64,000 bases of DNA from Novosphingobium sp. ST904 (GTDB lineage: Bacteria > Pseudomonadota > Alphaproteobacteria > Sphingomonadales > Sphingomonadaceae): assembly GCF_001298105.1 (NCBI RefSeq), contig NZ_LGJH01000159.1, positions 62,001 to 126,000 on the forward strand. The letters are read 5' to 3'. Below the pieces are notes generated by a model that searched no databases, had not been told where the DNA came from, and saw nothing but the letters and a program-made list of their open reading frames with translations. Shown piece by piece: positions 25,670-35,634 of the stretch; the first letter of the stretch is position 1; every line of letters begins with the position of its first letter. The translations under genes and the position numbers were made by a program.

Positions 25670-26498
25670 GTTGCAGCTTGGTGGGCATGTCGGTGCTGAG
25701 CACCGGCTGTCCGTTCTCGAAGTCCATCCACGGCGGCAGCGTCTGCGTGCCCAGCTTGTCCAGCGTGTCGCGGTCGCGGATCGTGTCCATGGGGTGCCAG
25801 AAGCCCTTGTGCTTGTAGGCCATGAGCTGGCCGTCATGGGCGAGGCGGGTGAGCGGGGCCTGCTCCAGCGGCTCCTCGTCTCCGGTGAGGTAATCGAGCA
25901 CACCCGGTTCGAAGACGAAGAAGCCGCCGTTGATCCAGGTTTCGTACTTGATGACCTTCTCGGTGAATTCGATCACTTCGCCGCCCGCGCCCGCGCACTG
26001 GCCGAGTTCGAGATTGCCGAAGCGGGCCGGCGGCTGGACCGCGGTGACCGTGGCGAGCTTGCCGTGCGAGCGGTGGAATTCCAGCAGGGCGGAGATGTCC
26101 ACGTTGCCGACCCCGTCCGAGTAAGTGACCATAAAGGTCTCGTCGTCGAGCCAGGAACGCAGGCGCTTCAGGCGGCCGCCGGTCATCGTCGCGAGGCCGG
26201 TGTCGACCACCGAAACCCGCCAGTCGACCTTGGTGGTGGGGTGCAGGGCCATTTCGCCATTGCCGATGCCGACCGTGAAGTCGTTCGACATGAGGTGAAG
26301 GTCCTGGAAGAAGCTCTTGATCGCCATGGCCTTGTAACCGCAAGCCACGATGAAGTCGTTGTGACCCCAGCGATCGTAGATATCCATGACGTGGAGCATG
26401 ATCGGGCGCCCCGCCACTTCCACCATGGGCTTGGGAACCCGAACCGTTTCTTCGGCAAGGCGGGAGCCGAGGCCCCCGGCAAGCAGGACGACTTTCAT
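25662..26498 (-). CDS. rfbF: Glucose-1-phosphate cytidylyltransferase
   Basis: A 278-aa nucleotidyltransferase that makes CDP-glucose from CTP and glucose-1-phosphate, the entry step of CDP-deoxyhexose synthesis. The N-terminal signature VVLLAGGLGSRLAEETVRVP and KPMVEVAGRPIMLHVMDIY fit the family, as do FMVTYSDGVGNVDI and GFWHPMDTIRDRDTLDKL. It is the first gene of the six-gene operon transcribed towards 20065. A 17-base palindrome lies 27-43 bases upstream of its ATG. Confidence 0.93.
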   Translation of the reverse strand: MKVVLLAGGLGSRLAEETVRVPKPMVEVAGRPIMLHVMDIYDRWGHNDFIVACGYKAMAIKSFFQDLHLMSNDFTVGIGNGEMALHPTTKVDWRVSVVDTGLATMTGGRLKRLRSWLDDETFMVTYSDGVGNVDISALLEFHRSHGKLATVTAVQPPARFGNLELGQCAGAGGEVIEFTEKVIKYETWINGGFFVFEPGVLDYLTGDEEPLEQAPLTRLAHDGQLMAYKHKGFWHPMDTIRDRDTLDKLGTQTLPPWMDFENGQPVLSTDMPTKLQHA

Positions 26499-26524
26499 GA
26501 TCGTGTCTCCGGCGTCGGTATTTT

Positions 26525-26541
26525 CAGGAGAATTTCTCCTG
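26525..26541. promoter_or_regulatory. 17-bp palindrome in front of the CDP-sugar operon
   Basis: CAGGAGAA-T-TTCTCCTG is a perfect palindrome, 27 bases upstream of the rfbF start codon. It may be an operator for a dimeric regulator, or a leader hairpin that occludes the ribosome site. No regulator gene is recognised nearby. Confidence 0.4.
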
Positions 26542-26628
26542 TCGATGGGGCAAGGTTAAGGGCAGAGCCTGCGTCGGAGAAATGGTCATCCGGGTTAGGC
26601 AGCTTTAGCCAATGCGGCTATCAAAGGG

Positions 26629-28253
26629 TTACCGGCGTGCCTCCAAGGGGCGCTCGGGCCTACGGAAAAGACGCGGATAGCCGCCGTTCCGGGTGCCCTG
26701 GGTCAGGATGTAGCCATGGCTGCGGGCATAGTCCTCGAAAGGTTGTTCCAGCGGTTCCTCGCCGCTTATCAGGATCGCCGAGGGCTGGTCCGCGTCGAGA
26801 AAGGCGGTGAGCTGCGCAGGCGAGGTCGTGGTCCAGTAGGGCCGGTCGCGCGGGGGGATATATTCGGCCACGCGGTAGACGAACTGGCCTGCCGCGAATT
26901 CCGGCGGCACGGTGAGCCCGCCCTCCACTGCAAGTAGCGGCGAGAGCGTCGCCACCCGGTCGCCCGAGGAAGCCGCGGCGCGGCGGACGAGTTCGCGCAT
27001 CTCGCGGTGGACCGCCACGCCTTCCCATGATGCCGGGCGGGCGAAGGAGACCAGCCCCGGTCCAAGCCGGGAGGCGGCGCAGAGCAGCGCCAGCAGCGCC
27101 AGCGACAGGAGCACGGCATCGGCGGCCACGCGGTTCTCGCTCAGCATCCGGGCGCGCAGCAGCACCACCAGCAGCACCAGGAACGGGATCGGCGGCACGA
27201 AATACTGCGGGAACGAGGGGCTCGGCACGAAGGCGACGACGAAGCCCAGAGCGGCCAGCGCGGCGGTCAGCACGACCGGCCAGGACCAGACCGTCAGCAG
27301 CCCGTCGCGCCATCCGCGCCGCAGCAGCGGCAGGGCCACGAGGGCGACGATTGCGGCCATGGACAGCAAGGAGGCGTTCGAGGTCCATATATCCTCGGCG
27401 AACAGCACCTTGGCGGCAAGGCCGACGACCTTGGGCTCGGTCGAATGGGCCCAGTAGGCGGCCTGCAGCTCGGTGAAGTAGCGCACGGTGTGGGCGAGCA
27501 TGGCCTCGGGATCGGTGGCCATCGCGATAAGCACCGGGATTCCGGCGGTCAGCCCGCCCAGCGCCAGCGGGACGCGCCGCAGACCAGCCGCGAGCGCAGC
27601 GGCCGCGCCGCCGGTGCCAGGATCGTCGCCATCGCCAGGAACGGCGCGAGGAACACGTAGTTCGCCTTGAGCCCGATCGCGCATGAAACCATCATCCCCG
27701 CCACGAAGCACAGGGTCCACGAAGGGCGTTCGCGGTCCAGTCCGCACAGCAGGAAATAGAGCGCGAACAGCGCGAAGGGGATCGGCAGGAAGTTGTTGGT
27801 GGCCATCATGCCCGGACCGCCGAGCAGCAGCACATTGCCCATGAGCAGGACGGCGGCGGTGAAGAAGGCGGGAAAGCCTGCGCGCTGGCGCCGGGCGATC
27901 AGCCACAGCGCCGTGATCGCCGCCGCCCAGGCCAGCAGCACCAGCAGGCGGCCGAGCAGGACGAGATGGCCGGTTCCGGTCAGCCAGTAGAGACCGCCCA
28001 GCAGGTAGGGCAGATAGGGCAGGTGGTTGAACCCGAAGTCGCGGTAGATGTCGCCGCTGCCCCAGAGGCGCGAGACGGTGATGAACAGGTTCTCGTCGCG
28101 GCCGATGGGAAAGTCCATCAGGCGGCCGGCGAGTCCCACGAACAGCACGCCGAGCAGCGCATAGCCCGCCACCCTTGCGAGCGAGCGCGGCCGCGTCTCG
28201 GGCCGTTCGCCCTGTTGCAATTCGCGTTCCTGCAGAACGTCGCCCATCGTCAT
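26629..28253 (-). CDS. GT39/ArnT-like polytopic membrane glycosyltransferase, frameshifted
   Basis: About 540 aa after repair, with roughly eleven to twelve helices and a small C-terminal periplasmic domain. The first loop carries the acidic pair of GT39/GT-C enzymes (DFPIGRDENLFITVSRLW). Helices such as YALLGVLFVGLAGRLM and IVALVALPLL are clear. The frame breaks in a GC-rich tract near 27596-27625 (LAPAARPLRSR against AAALAAGLRRVPLALGG). ATG 28253 is preferred over 28316 because it lies just ahead of the first helix. Such enzymes use polyprenyl-phosphate sugars; the substrate is unknown. Confidence 0.75.
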
Positions 28254-28509
28254 CGCGGAAGGCCCCTTTCCCGATTGCCGGCGCTGCCGACGCCGCGCGG
28301 AAGTCTGGCGGATCACGGCCCCCCGCGTGAGCGCGATTAGGGCGTAATCACTCAGGATGAAGGCAGCGCGCGAGGCGGGTGGCGAGGGATGGATGCCTTT
28401 GCCAATAAAGGGTTAGACCGCATGAACCCTGCCGCGCGGGGAGGCCATTCGATAGACTGGAGGCGATCGATCACACGCTTCGCGCGGCATCCGGACGGGC
28501 TCTTCCTCC

Positions 28510-29754
28510 TTGGCAATTCTCCCGACATCGACGCATATCGCGATCCTGACCTCCGGTCTGGGGGCAGGCGGTGCGGAGCAGGTGATCGCGCAGCTGGCCC
28601 GCCACTGGTGCGAGGCCGGGCATCAGGTGGACGTGATCGCCTTCGACCGTCCCGCCGATCCGATATTCCACGCCTTCCCGAAGACGCGGCGCTGCACCGG
28701 CTGGGCGGTTCGAGCGGCTTTGCCGGCATGGCGGGGCGGGTGGCGGCGCTGCGGCGCGTCCTTGCGGCGCGGCGGCCGCAGGTGCTGGTGTCCTTCCTGA
28801 CCAAGAATAACCTGATCGCCGCGCTGGCGACCACGGGCACCGGCATCCGGCTGGTCTGTTCGGAGCGCAACAACCCCGAGCGGCAGGCCGCCCATCCGCT
28901 GTGGAACCTCCTGCTGCGCCTGCTTTACCGCCGCGCCGACGCCATCGTCTGCCAGACCGACGCGGTGCGTCGCTGCTTCCCCGCCTCGGTGCGCGGTAAG
29001 CTGGTGACGATCGCGAACCCGGTGCCGCCACCCGACGTGCCGCGCGCCGCCGGCGATACCCGGCGGCTCTGCGCGGTGGGGCGGCTGACACCAGAAGGGC
29101 TTTGACCTGCTGGTGCGGGCCTTTGCCGAAGTGGCGCCGCGCTGGCCGGGCTGGGGGCTGGATATCTGGGGTGAGGGCCCCGAACACGGCGCCCTTGCCG
29201 CGCTGATCGCCGGTGCCGGGCTGGAAGGGCGGGTCGTGCTGCGCGGGCTGACGCCGCGGCCGCGGGCCTGGGTGGCGGAGGCGGATATCTTCGTCCTCTC
29301 CTCCCGTTACGAGGGTTTTCCCAATGTGCTGGGCGAGGCGATGGCGGCGGGCTTGCCGGTCGTCGCGGCCGATTGCGATTTCGGGCCTTCCGACATGGTG
29401 CAGCACGGCCGCAGCGGGCTGCTGGTTGACAGCGAGGACGTGGAGGGACTGGCGGCGGCGATGTCCGCGCTGATCGCCGATCCGTTCGAAAGGATGCGCA
29501 TGGGCAGGGCCGCGCGCACGGCCATGGCACGGTTTCACCCGGAGCGGATACTCCAGAACTGGGACCAGGTGCTGGGGAACGGGCTTTCCGAAGCGGGGCA
29601 CCCGGACGACCGGCGGCTGGCGCAGTCCCGCGCGGCGGGGCATGGAGAGGAGGGAGCCGCCAGGCCTGCCGGGGAGGCTCCCGGGGGGGAGGCTCCCGTC
29701 GGAAAGCCCCTCATGGCAAAGGCCCTCATTGGAAAGGCGGGAACGCGCAGATGA
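28510..29754 (+). CDS. GT4 family glycosyltransferase, two frameshifts
   Basis: A GT-B glycosyltransferase of about 414 aa after repair. The N-terminal domain begins HIAILTSGLGAGGAEQVIAQ. The first break is near 28678 (ADPIFHAFP, then EDAALHRLGGSSG). The second is near 29088 (GRLT, then QKGFDLLVRAFAEVAPRWPG). The C-terminal donor-binding motif is FVLSSRYEGFPNVLGEAMAA. The start is a TTG at 28510 without a strong ribosome site, so the N-terminus is uncertain. An odd repetitive tail (APGGEAPVGKPLMAKALIGK) follows the catalytic domain. The stop overlaps the next ATG (ATGA). Confidence 0.85.
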
Positions 29755-30724
29755 ACGTGGTACGCATTCTCTTTACTTCGGCGGGTCGCCGTGTCGAACT
29801 GACGCGCTGTTTCCGCCGGGCTGCCGAAAAGCTCGGCATGAGGGCGGAAATCCATGCCTGCGACCTGGAGCCCGAACTCAGCGCCGCCTGCCTGGAGGCC
29901 GAAGCCGCCTTCAAGGTGCCGCGCTGCACCGACCCGGACTATGTGGCCCGCCTGCTCGACCACTGCGCGCGCGAGAAGATCGCGTTGCTGGTGCCGACCA
30001 TCGATACCGAACTGGACGTGCTTTCCCGCACGCGGGACAGGTTCGCCGAAGTGGGCACGATGGTCCATGTCGCGCGCCGGAGATCATCGACGTCGTGCGA
30101 GACAAGGAGCGCACCATTACCGTGCTGCGCGACGCGGGAGTGCCGGTTCCGCGTACCGCGCGGATAGAGGCCCTGCGCGCAGATCCCTCGGGCTGGACTT
30201 TCCCGCTGTTCGTTAAGCCGGTGGGCGGAAGCGCCAGCCGGGGCATCGGAGTGCTCGAATCCGCCGCCGATATCCGCGAAGACTATCCCGAGCCGATGCT
30301 GGTGCAGGAACTGCTGCGCGGGCCGGAATATACCATCAACATGTACCTCGACGCGCGCGGGCGAATCCGCTCGGCGATCCCGCACTTGCGCATCTCTGTG
30401 CGGGCGGGCGAAGTCGAGAAGGGGCGCACCGTGCGCGATCCGCGCATGATCGAGATCGCCGCCAACGTGGCCGCGGCGCTGGGCCGGGGGCGGGGAGCGG
30501 AGGGCGTCCTGTGCTTCCAGCTCATCGACGACCCCGACCGCGGCCCCCGCGTGTTCGAGATCAACGCCCGCTTCGGCGGCGGCTATCCGCTGGCCGACCA
30601 GGCGGGCGGGCGCTTCGCCGAAAGCCTGCTTGCGCGGGTGGCGGGCCTGCCGGAATGTGCAAGCGACCACTGGCGCGAGGGCGTGACCATGGTACGCTAC
30701 GACAGTGCCGTGTTCCGTGGTTGA
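29751..30724 (+). CDS. ATP-grasp ligase (CarB-like), frameshifted
   Basis: About 324 aa after repair. It starts with a pre-ATP-grasp fold (VRILFTSAGRRVELTRCFRR) and has the ATP-grasp lysine region (PLFVKPVGGSASRGIGVLES), MLVQELLRGPEYTINMYLD, and the metal-binding end VFEINARFGGGYPLADQAGG. ATP-grasp enzymes join a carboxylate to an amine or thiol through an acyl phosphate. The frame breaks near 30071 (MVHV to PEIIDVVRDKERT). It is coupled at both ends: ATGA with the GT4 and a 20-base overlap with the HAD gene. Amidation of a uronic acid is one possible role (inference). Confidence 0.85.
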
Positions 30725-31397
30725 TATCTCGCGCCGTGTCGTCGTGCTCGATCTTGACGATACGCTCTATCTCGAACGCGATTTCGCGCTGAGCGGCTTC
30801 GCGGCGGTGGGCCGTCATGTAGAGGAACGCCACGGCCAACCGGGCTACGGCGCCGAATGCATGCGCCTGTTCGAGGAGGGGCATCGCGGCACCGTGTTCG
30901 ATGCGGCGCTGGGCGCGCTGGGGCTTTCCGCGATCGACGTCGGCCCGCTGGTGGCGCTCTATCGCGGCCATGCGCCCAAGATCGCGCTGGCCGGGGACGC
31001 CGCGCGCCTGATCGACCGGCTGGACGGCCACGCGACCGCGATCATAACCGACGGTCCCGGCCAGACGCAGGGCAACAAGGTGGCGGCGCTCGGCCTTTAC
31101 GGGCGGATCGGCAAGGTGGTCCTCACCGGCATCCTGCCCGAGGGCTGCGCCAAGCCCCATGCCATGGCTTATGCGATGGTCGAGCAATGGTCGGGACGTC
31201 CTGCCGCAGAACATGTCTACATCGGCGACAATGCGGCCAAGGACTTCGTCACCCCGCGCGCGCGCGGCTGGCTGACGGTGCAGATCCTGCGCGAGGGGCA
31301 TATCCATCCCTGCATCGCGCCGACCCCCGACCATGCCGCTCACCATGTGGTGGATTCGCTGGACGATCTCGTGCTGGAACCGTCAGTCCGCGCCTGA
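30705..31397 (+). CDS. HAD family hydrolase
   Basis: A 230-aa haloacid dehalogenase-like phosphatase. The nucleophile motif is VVVLDLDDTLYLERD, motif II is AIITDGPG, and the acidic motif is YIGDNAAKDFVTPRARG. The GTG at 30705 is used; a second in-frame GTG at 30717 is possible. It overlaps the ATP-grasp gene by 20 bases, so the two proteins likely act together. The 3' end overlaps the convergent phosphoglycosyl transferase gene by 15 bases. Confidence 0.88.
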   Translation: MPCSVVDISRRVVVLDLDDTLYLERDFALSGFAAVGRHVEERHGQPGYGAECMRLFEEGHRGTVFDAALGALGLSAIDVGPLVALYRGHAPKIALAGDAARLIDRLDGHATAIITDGPGQTQGNKVAALGLYGRIGKVVLTGILPEGCAKPHAMAYAMVEQWSGRPAAEHVYIGDNAAKDFVTPRARGWLTVQILREGHIHPCIAPTPDHAAHHVVDSLDDLVLEPSVRA

Positions 31398-31961
31398 AGC
31401 CAGGGCGATATCCGGCGAGCGCCGCTCGCCGCCGACCATGACCCAGGCCGTCAGCGCCAGGATGCGCAGGTCCAGCAGCGGCCCGGCATGAGCGACATAC
31501 CACAGGTCCAGCGCGATCTTCTCGTCGAGCGAGAGCAGGGTATTGCCGTTGACCTGCGACCAGCCTGTCAGCCCGGGGCGAACCTCGCCGCGCATCGCGC
31601 CGCGCTGGCCCAGTCCGGCGATGGTCTCGGGGAGCAGAGGGCGCGGGCCGACGAAGGCCATGTCGCCGGCGGCCACGTTCCACAGTCCGGGCAATTCGTC
31701 GAGCCGGCTGCGGCGCAGGAAGCGCCCGAAGCGGGTGACGCGCGCCTCGTCGGGAAGCGGCTGGCCGTCCTTTCCGGCGGCCTCGCGCATGGAGCGCAGC
31801 TTGAGCAGGGTGAAGGTCTGTCCGTGCAGGCCCGCCCGGCGCTGTCGGAACAGCACCGGGCGACCCATCGACAGGACTACGCCGATCCCGAGCACCGCCA
31901 GCAGCGGAAGCACGGCCAGCAGGAGCAGCGCGGCGAGCAGACGCAAGGGGAGCTTCTGCAC
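31383..31961 (-). CDS. Small monotopic phosphoglycosyl transferase (undecaprenyl-phosphate sugar transferase)
   Basis: A 192-aa enzyme that starts polysaccharide repeat units by moving a sugar-phosphate to undecaprenyl phosphate. It has one N-terminal re-entrant hydrophobic helix, then PVLFRQRRAGLHGQTFTLLK, the catalytic region RLDELPGLWNVAAGDMAFVG with PRPLL, and RPGLTGWSQVNGNTLLS. It is the short PglC-type form without the WbaP-like N-terminal half. The GTG at 31961 lies 14 bases after the tyrosine-kinase stop; the frame upstream of it does not look coding. Confidence 0.9.
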   Translation of the reverse strand: MQKLPLRLLAALLLLAVLPLLAVLGIGVVLSMGRPVLFRQRRAGLHGQTFTLLKLRSMREAAGKDGQPLPDEARVTRFGRFLRRSRLDELPGLWNVAAGDMAFVGPRPLLPETIAGLGQRGAMRGEVRPGLTGWSQVNGNTLLSLDEKIALDLWYVAHAGPLLDLRILALTAWVMVGGERRSPDIALASGAD

Positions 31962-31975
31962 GCCGCGCGCCCCGC

Positions 31976-34344
31976 TCAGGCTTCCACCGGCCGCCAGGAG
32001 TGGCCCCGGAACATGCGACGGATACGGGCGGCCATGGCCTCCCGGGCGGCTACCGGCGAGCTGTAGTAGCTGGCCGAGTCCGCATAATACTGCACCGAGT
32101 CCCCGTAGCGGCGGCGGGCATGTTCGGCGTAGTCCACCTGATCGAAGATCACCCCGCCCACGCTGTCGTCCAGCATTTCGAGGGCGGCGCGCATCTGGTC
32201 TCCGGTGGTGTGGCCCCAGCGGGCGACCAGCACGGTCTGGTCGGCGAAGTGGCACATCGCCCGCGCATCGCGCACGGCCAGGGCGGCCGGGGCATTGATG
32301 ATGACCAGTTCGAAACGCTCACGGAGCTGTTCGAGCAGGGTCTTGAGGCGGCTGGAGGACAGCAGCAGCGCCGGTTCGGCCACCGGTTCCTTGGCGCTCA
32401 GCAGCACGATCTGGTGCGGGCTGGCGGCTTCGACGGGGATCGGCACCCCGGCCTCGCCGTCCAGCGTCACGGGCATGTCAGGACCGTCATAGGGGTTGGC
32501 CGAGCGCGGGCTCACCAGACTGTCGAGATTGGCGCGACCGCAGACGATGTCGACCAGATCGGGCACCTGCATGTCGCTCTGGAGGCGCTGGAGGGCGCCG
32601 CGCTTGCGCAAGTCGAGGTCGAGGATCACCGTGCGATCGCCCATGGCGATGCCCGCGGCGGCCAGCGTCAGCGAGACGGTGGACTTGCCGTCGCCGGGCA
32701 GCGGCGAGGTGACGAGCACGACCTGCGAGTTGCTGCTCTGGGCCGGCGGGCGCCGGTCGAGCGCACGCACTTCGGTATAGGCCGAGCGGGCGACTTCGGC
32801 GAAGAGCGACTGCGGCTCGCGGATGACCGGGCTTTCCTTCGGATCTTCCGAAAGGTCCTGGTTGAGCAGCGGCAGCATCCCCAGCGTCGGCAGCCCGAAC
32901 AGGCGGCGGATCTGGGCGGTGGTGCGCAGGCGGTCGTCAAGGAAGTCGCGGGCAAACGCGATCAGGAAGGCGAGCACGGTGGAGCCGAGCAGCGCGGTGA
33001 TCGCCATCTTGACCGGGGCCGGGGCGATCGGATCGTAATTGGGAACCGCCGGCGAGACGATCGAGGAAGACACGCCTTCCAGCTGCATCTGCGCGCGAAC
33101 CTGTTCGACGCGGCCGGCGATCGCCTTGTAGGCATCGTCGGCGAGAGTGGCCTCGCGGACCAGCTTTTCGAGCTGCACGGTGTTGGAGGTGTTGCGGTAG
33201 GCCATCGAGCTGAGCCCGGCGACGATGCCTTCGAGGCGCGAGGCCTGCGCGGAATCGCCGGCGGCTTCGCTGCGGGCGATCTGCGCCATCTGCGCGCCGC
33301 GCGCGGAAGCGTCGGCCTGGGCGGCGGCCTGCACGCGGCCGCGTTCCTCGGCGATGCTGCTGTCGACCGCGGCAAGCTGAGAGCCGAGGCGCTTCACGTC
33401 GGGATGGTTCGGCCCGAGGCTGGTGCCGAGCTTGGAGGCTTCCGCCACGAGTTCGCCGCGGCGGCGTTCGAGCTGGTCAAGCGCGCCGGAGGTGGCCAGC
33501 GCGGTGCTCTGCATCTGGCTGGCGCGGGCGATGCCGGCGCTGCGGGCGGCGGCGCCGTCACGCGCGGCGGTGGCTGCCGCGCTCTGCACGGCGATGCGAT
33601 TGATCTGGGCGAGGTCCTCCGCGCCGCCCGCGCCCACCAGCATCTGGTGGGTTTCGCGGAAATCGGCGACGTGCCTGGCGGTTTCCTCGGCGGCGCGGGC
33701 GCGGGCCTGCTGTTCGTATTCCAGCGAGGAGAGCAGCTCGGCGCGGCGCTCGTTGCTCTTGCTGGTGCGCAGGGCGCGCACCGAGGGCGGGATCTGGTTG
33801 GCGATCTCGGCGGCCAGTTCGGGCGAGCGCGCGGTCACGGCGATCTCGATGAGGTCGGAACCCGTTTCCGAGTTCATCGTCGTCATCGACAGGACCTTGT
33901 TGGTCGCGGCCTGGTAAAGGACCTTGGCGTCCGAGGGGACATTGCCGAGTTCGCGCAGGAAGACCGGGTTGTGAACCAGATCGAGATCCCGGATCACCTG
34001 TTCGGCGGCGGAGCGCGAACGTGCAGGCGCACCGCATTGGCGACGCGTTCCGCGTTGCGGGAATTGACGTCCGCCTGGTTGGTGCCGACTTCGTCGATCA
34101 GTTCGACCTGCACCGTGGAGGAGGAGCGATAGAGCGTGGGCGAAAGCAACTGCTGCACCAGCACCGCGAGCGTGATCGCGCCGACGATCAGGACCATCAT
34201 CGTGCGATAGCGGTAGACGACACGAAGCAGGTCGCGCGGACCGACCTGCTGTTCGGGTGGTTGGGAACCTTCCTGCGACAGCGCCGGTCCTCGATAATGT
34301 ACCGGCGCGCCGCCCATTTGGCTTGGCGCGATTGCAGTCGACAT
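31976..34344 (-). CDS. Polysaccharide co-polymerase / bacterial tyrosine autokinase (Wzc/GumC-like), frameshifted
   Basis: About 789 aa after repair. It has an N-terminal cytoplasmic stretch, TM1 (MMVLIVGAITLAVLVQQLL), a Wzz domain and long coiled coil, TM2 (ALLGSTVLAFLIAFA), and a kinase domain. Walker A is SPLPGDGKST (about residue 550) with Walker A' VILDLDLRKRG. A tyrosine-rich tail (RRYGDSVQYYADSASYYSS) is the likely autophosphorylation site. The break at about 34005-34012 joins NAVRLHVR to SAAEQVIRDLDLVHNPVF. It controls polymer length and export with Wza. Confidence 0.92.
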
Positions 34345-34464
34345 GTGCCCCTCCTGCGAGGTGAAGATAGGTGCCGCCGGGTCAGGTGGCCTTCCATGTT
34401 CGACTATGCGGTGAAAGGCGGGACAGGCAAAAAGGGCATCCGTGAACGGCGCCGCTAATAGAGA

Positions 34465-35634
34465 CTAGTCCTTTTGGGGGGCGCGGCGGCGCAGCAGGGA
34501 CGAGTAGAGTTCGAGATGGCGCGCGGCCGCGTTCTCGATCGTGTACTCGCGGCTGGTGGTCAGCGCGCCCGCGGAAAACTGCCGGTAAAGCGAAGTATCC
34601 TGCATCAGCCGCATGATACCCGCGGCCAGCGCCTGCGGTCTGTCGACCGGGCAGAGCAGCCCGTTCTGGGCGGGCCGCACGAGCCCGCGATTGCCCGAGA
34701 CATCCGTGGCGACCACCGGCAGGCCCATGGCCATGGCTTCAAGGATCGCCACCGAAAACCCCTCGTAGTGGGAGGTGTTGAGGAAGAGATCGCTGCGCGC
34801 GAGCAGTTCGGGCACGTCTCGCCGCTCGCCCAGGAACTGCACGACATCCTCCAGCCCCAGCTCGCGCACCTGGGCGCGGAGCGTCTCCAGCCCCTCGCCG
34901 CCACCGGCCACGCGCAGCAGCGGGGCGGGACAGGCCGGGGTCGCGCGGTCGCGCAGGATGCGGGCGGTCTCGATCAGCAGCGGATAGTTCTTCTGGTCCG
35001 AGATCGCGCCGACGCTGAGGATGCGGCAGGGCCGTTCGGGCACGAGGCGCGGCCCGGCGGCGCGGTAGCGCGCGGCGGGGGCGTTCTGGATCAGCGTGAA
35101 GGGCCGCTTCGACAGGTGCCGGTAGATGCCTGCGGTGTCGTTGCTGATGGCGACGTAGTGATGGACCACCCGGTCGAGCAGGGTGAACAGGCCGGGCGGG
35201 AAGCTGAGGCGGCTGTTGTGGTAAGTGAACACCACCGGCCCTCGGTAACCGCAGAAGGCGAGCATGGCCACCGCGCGCACGGTATGGGCGTGAACCACGT
35301 CGGGCCGTGTTTCGGCCAGGTGGCGGCGCAAGGCGAGGATTCCCGGCAGCAGCCGCCGCCGCCGTCCGAGCGAGAGCGATTCGAAACGGCAGCCGGTGCG
35401 GTCTATCTGCGCCGCGAGTTCGGCTTCCATCTCCGCTGAATTGCCCAGCGTTCCCGCGTCGCAGAAAGCGACCACGGTGCCGGATGCGCCTTTGGCGGCA
35501 AACGCGCCGTTGAGGTTGGTGACGAGGATTTCGGCGCCGCCCGACGTCAGGCTGGTGATGATCGAGCTGACCCGGAGCGGCTGCGGCGGGCTGACGCTGC
35601 GGGCGAAGCCTTCGCTGGGGGCATGAACTGTCAT
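34465..35634 (-). CDS. GT4 family glycosyltransferase
   Basis: A 389-aa GT-B enzyme. The N-terminal acceptor domain has SSIITSLTSGGAEILVTNLN and DVVHAHTVRAVAML. The C-terminal donor domain has ILSVGAISDQKNYPLLIETA and FLNTSHYEGFSVAILEAMAM, the E-x7-E type donor motif. The ATG at 35634 overlaps the flippase stop (ATGA), so it is translationally coupled. Frame upstream of that ATG belongs to no credible protein. The sugar is unknown. Confidence 0.92.
   Translation of the reverse strand: MTVHAPSEGFARSVSPPQPLRVSSIITSLTSGGAEILVTNLNGAFAAKGASGTVVAFCDAGTLGNSAEMEAELAAQIDRTGCRFESLSLGRRRRLLPGILALRRHLAETRPDVVHAHTVRAVAMLAFCGYRGPVVFTYHNSRLSFPPGLFTLLDRVVHHYVAISNDTAGIYRHLSKRPFTLIQNAPAARYRAAGPRLVPERPCRILSVGAISDQKNYPLLIETARILRDRATPACPAPLLRVAGGGEGLETLRAQVRELGLEDVVQFLGERRDVPELLARSDLFLNTSHYEGFSVAILEAMAMGLPVVATDVSGNRGLVRPAQNGLLCPVDRPQALAAGIMRLMQDTSLYRQFSAGALTTSREYTIENAAARHLELYSSLLRRRAPQKD

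Noticed and set aside
32000..34132. 710-codon plus-strand frame opposite the tyrosine autokinase
   Set aside because: Low-complexity His/Arg/Gly composition typical of an antisense shadow in GC-rich DNA.
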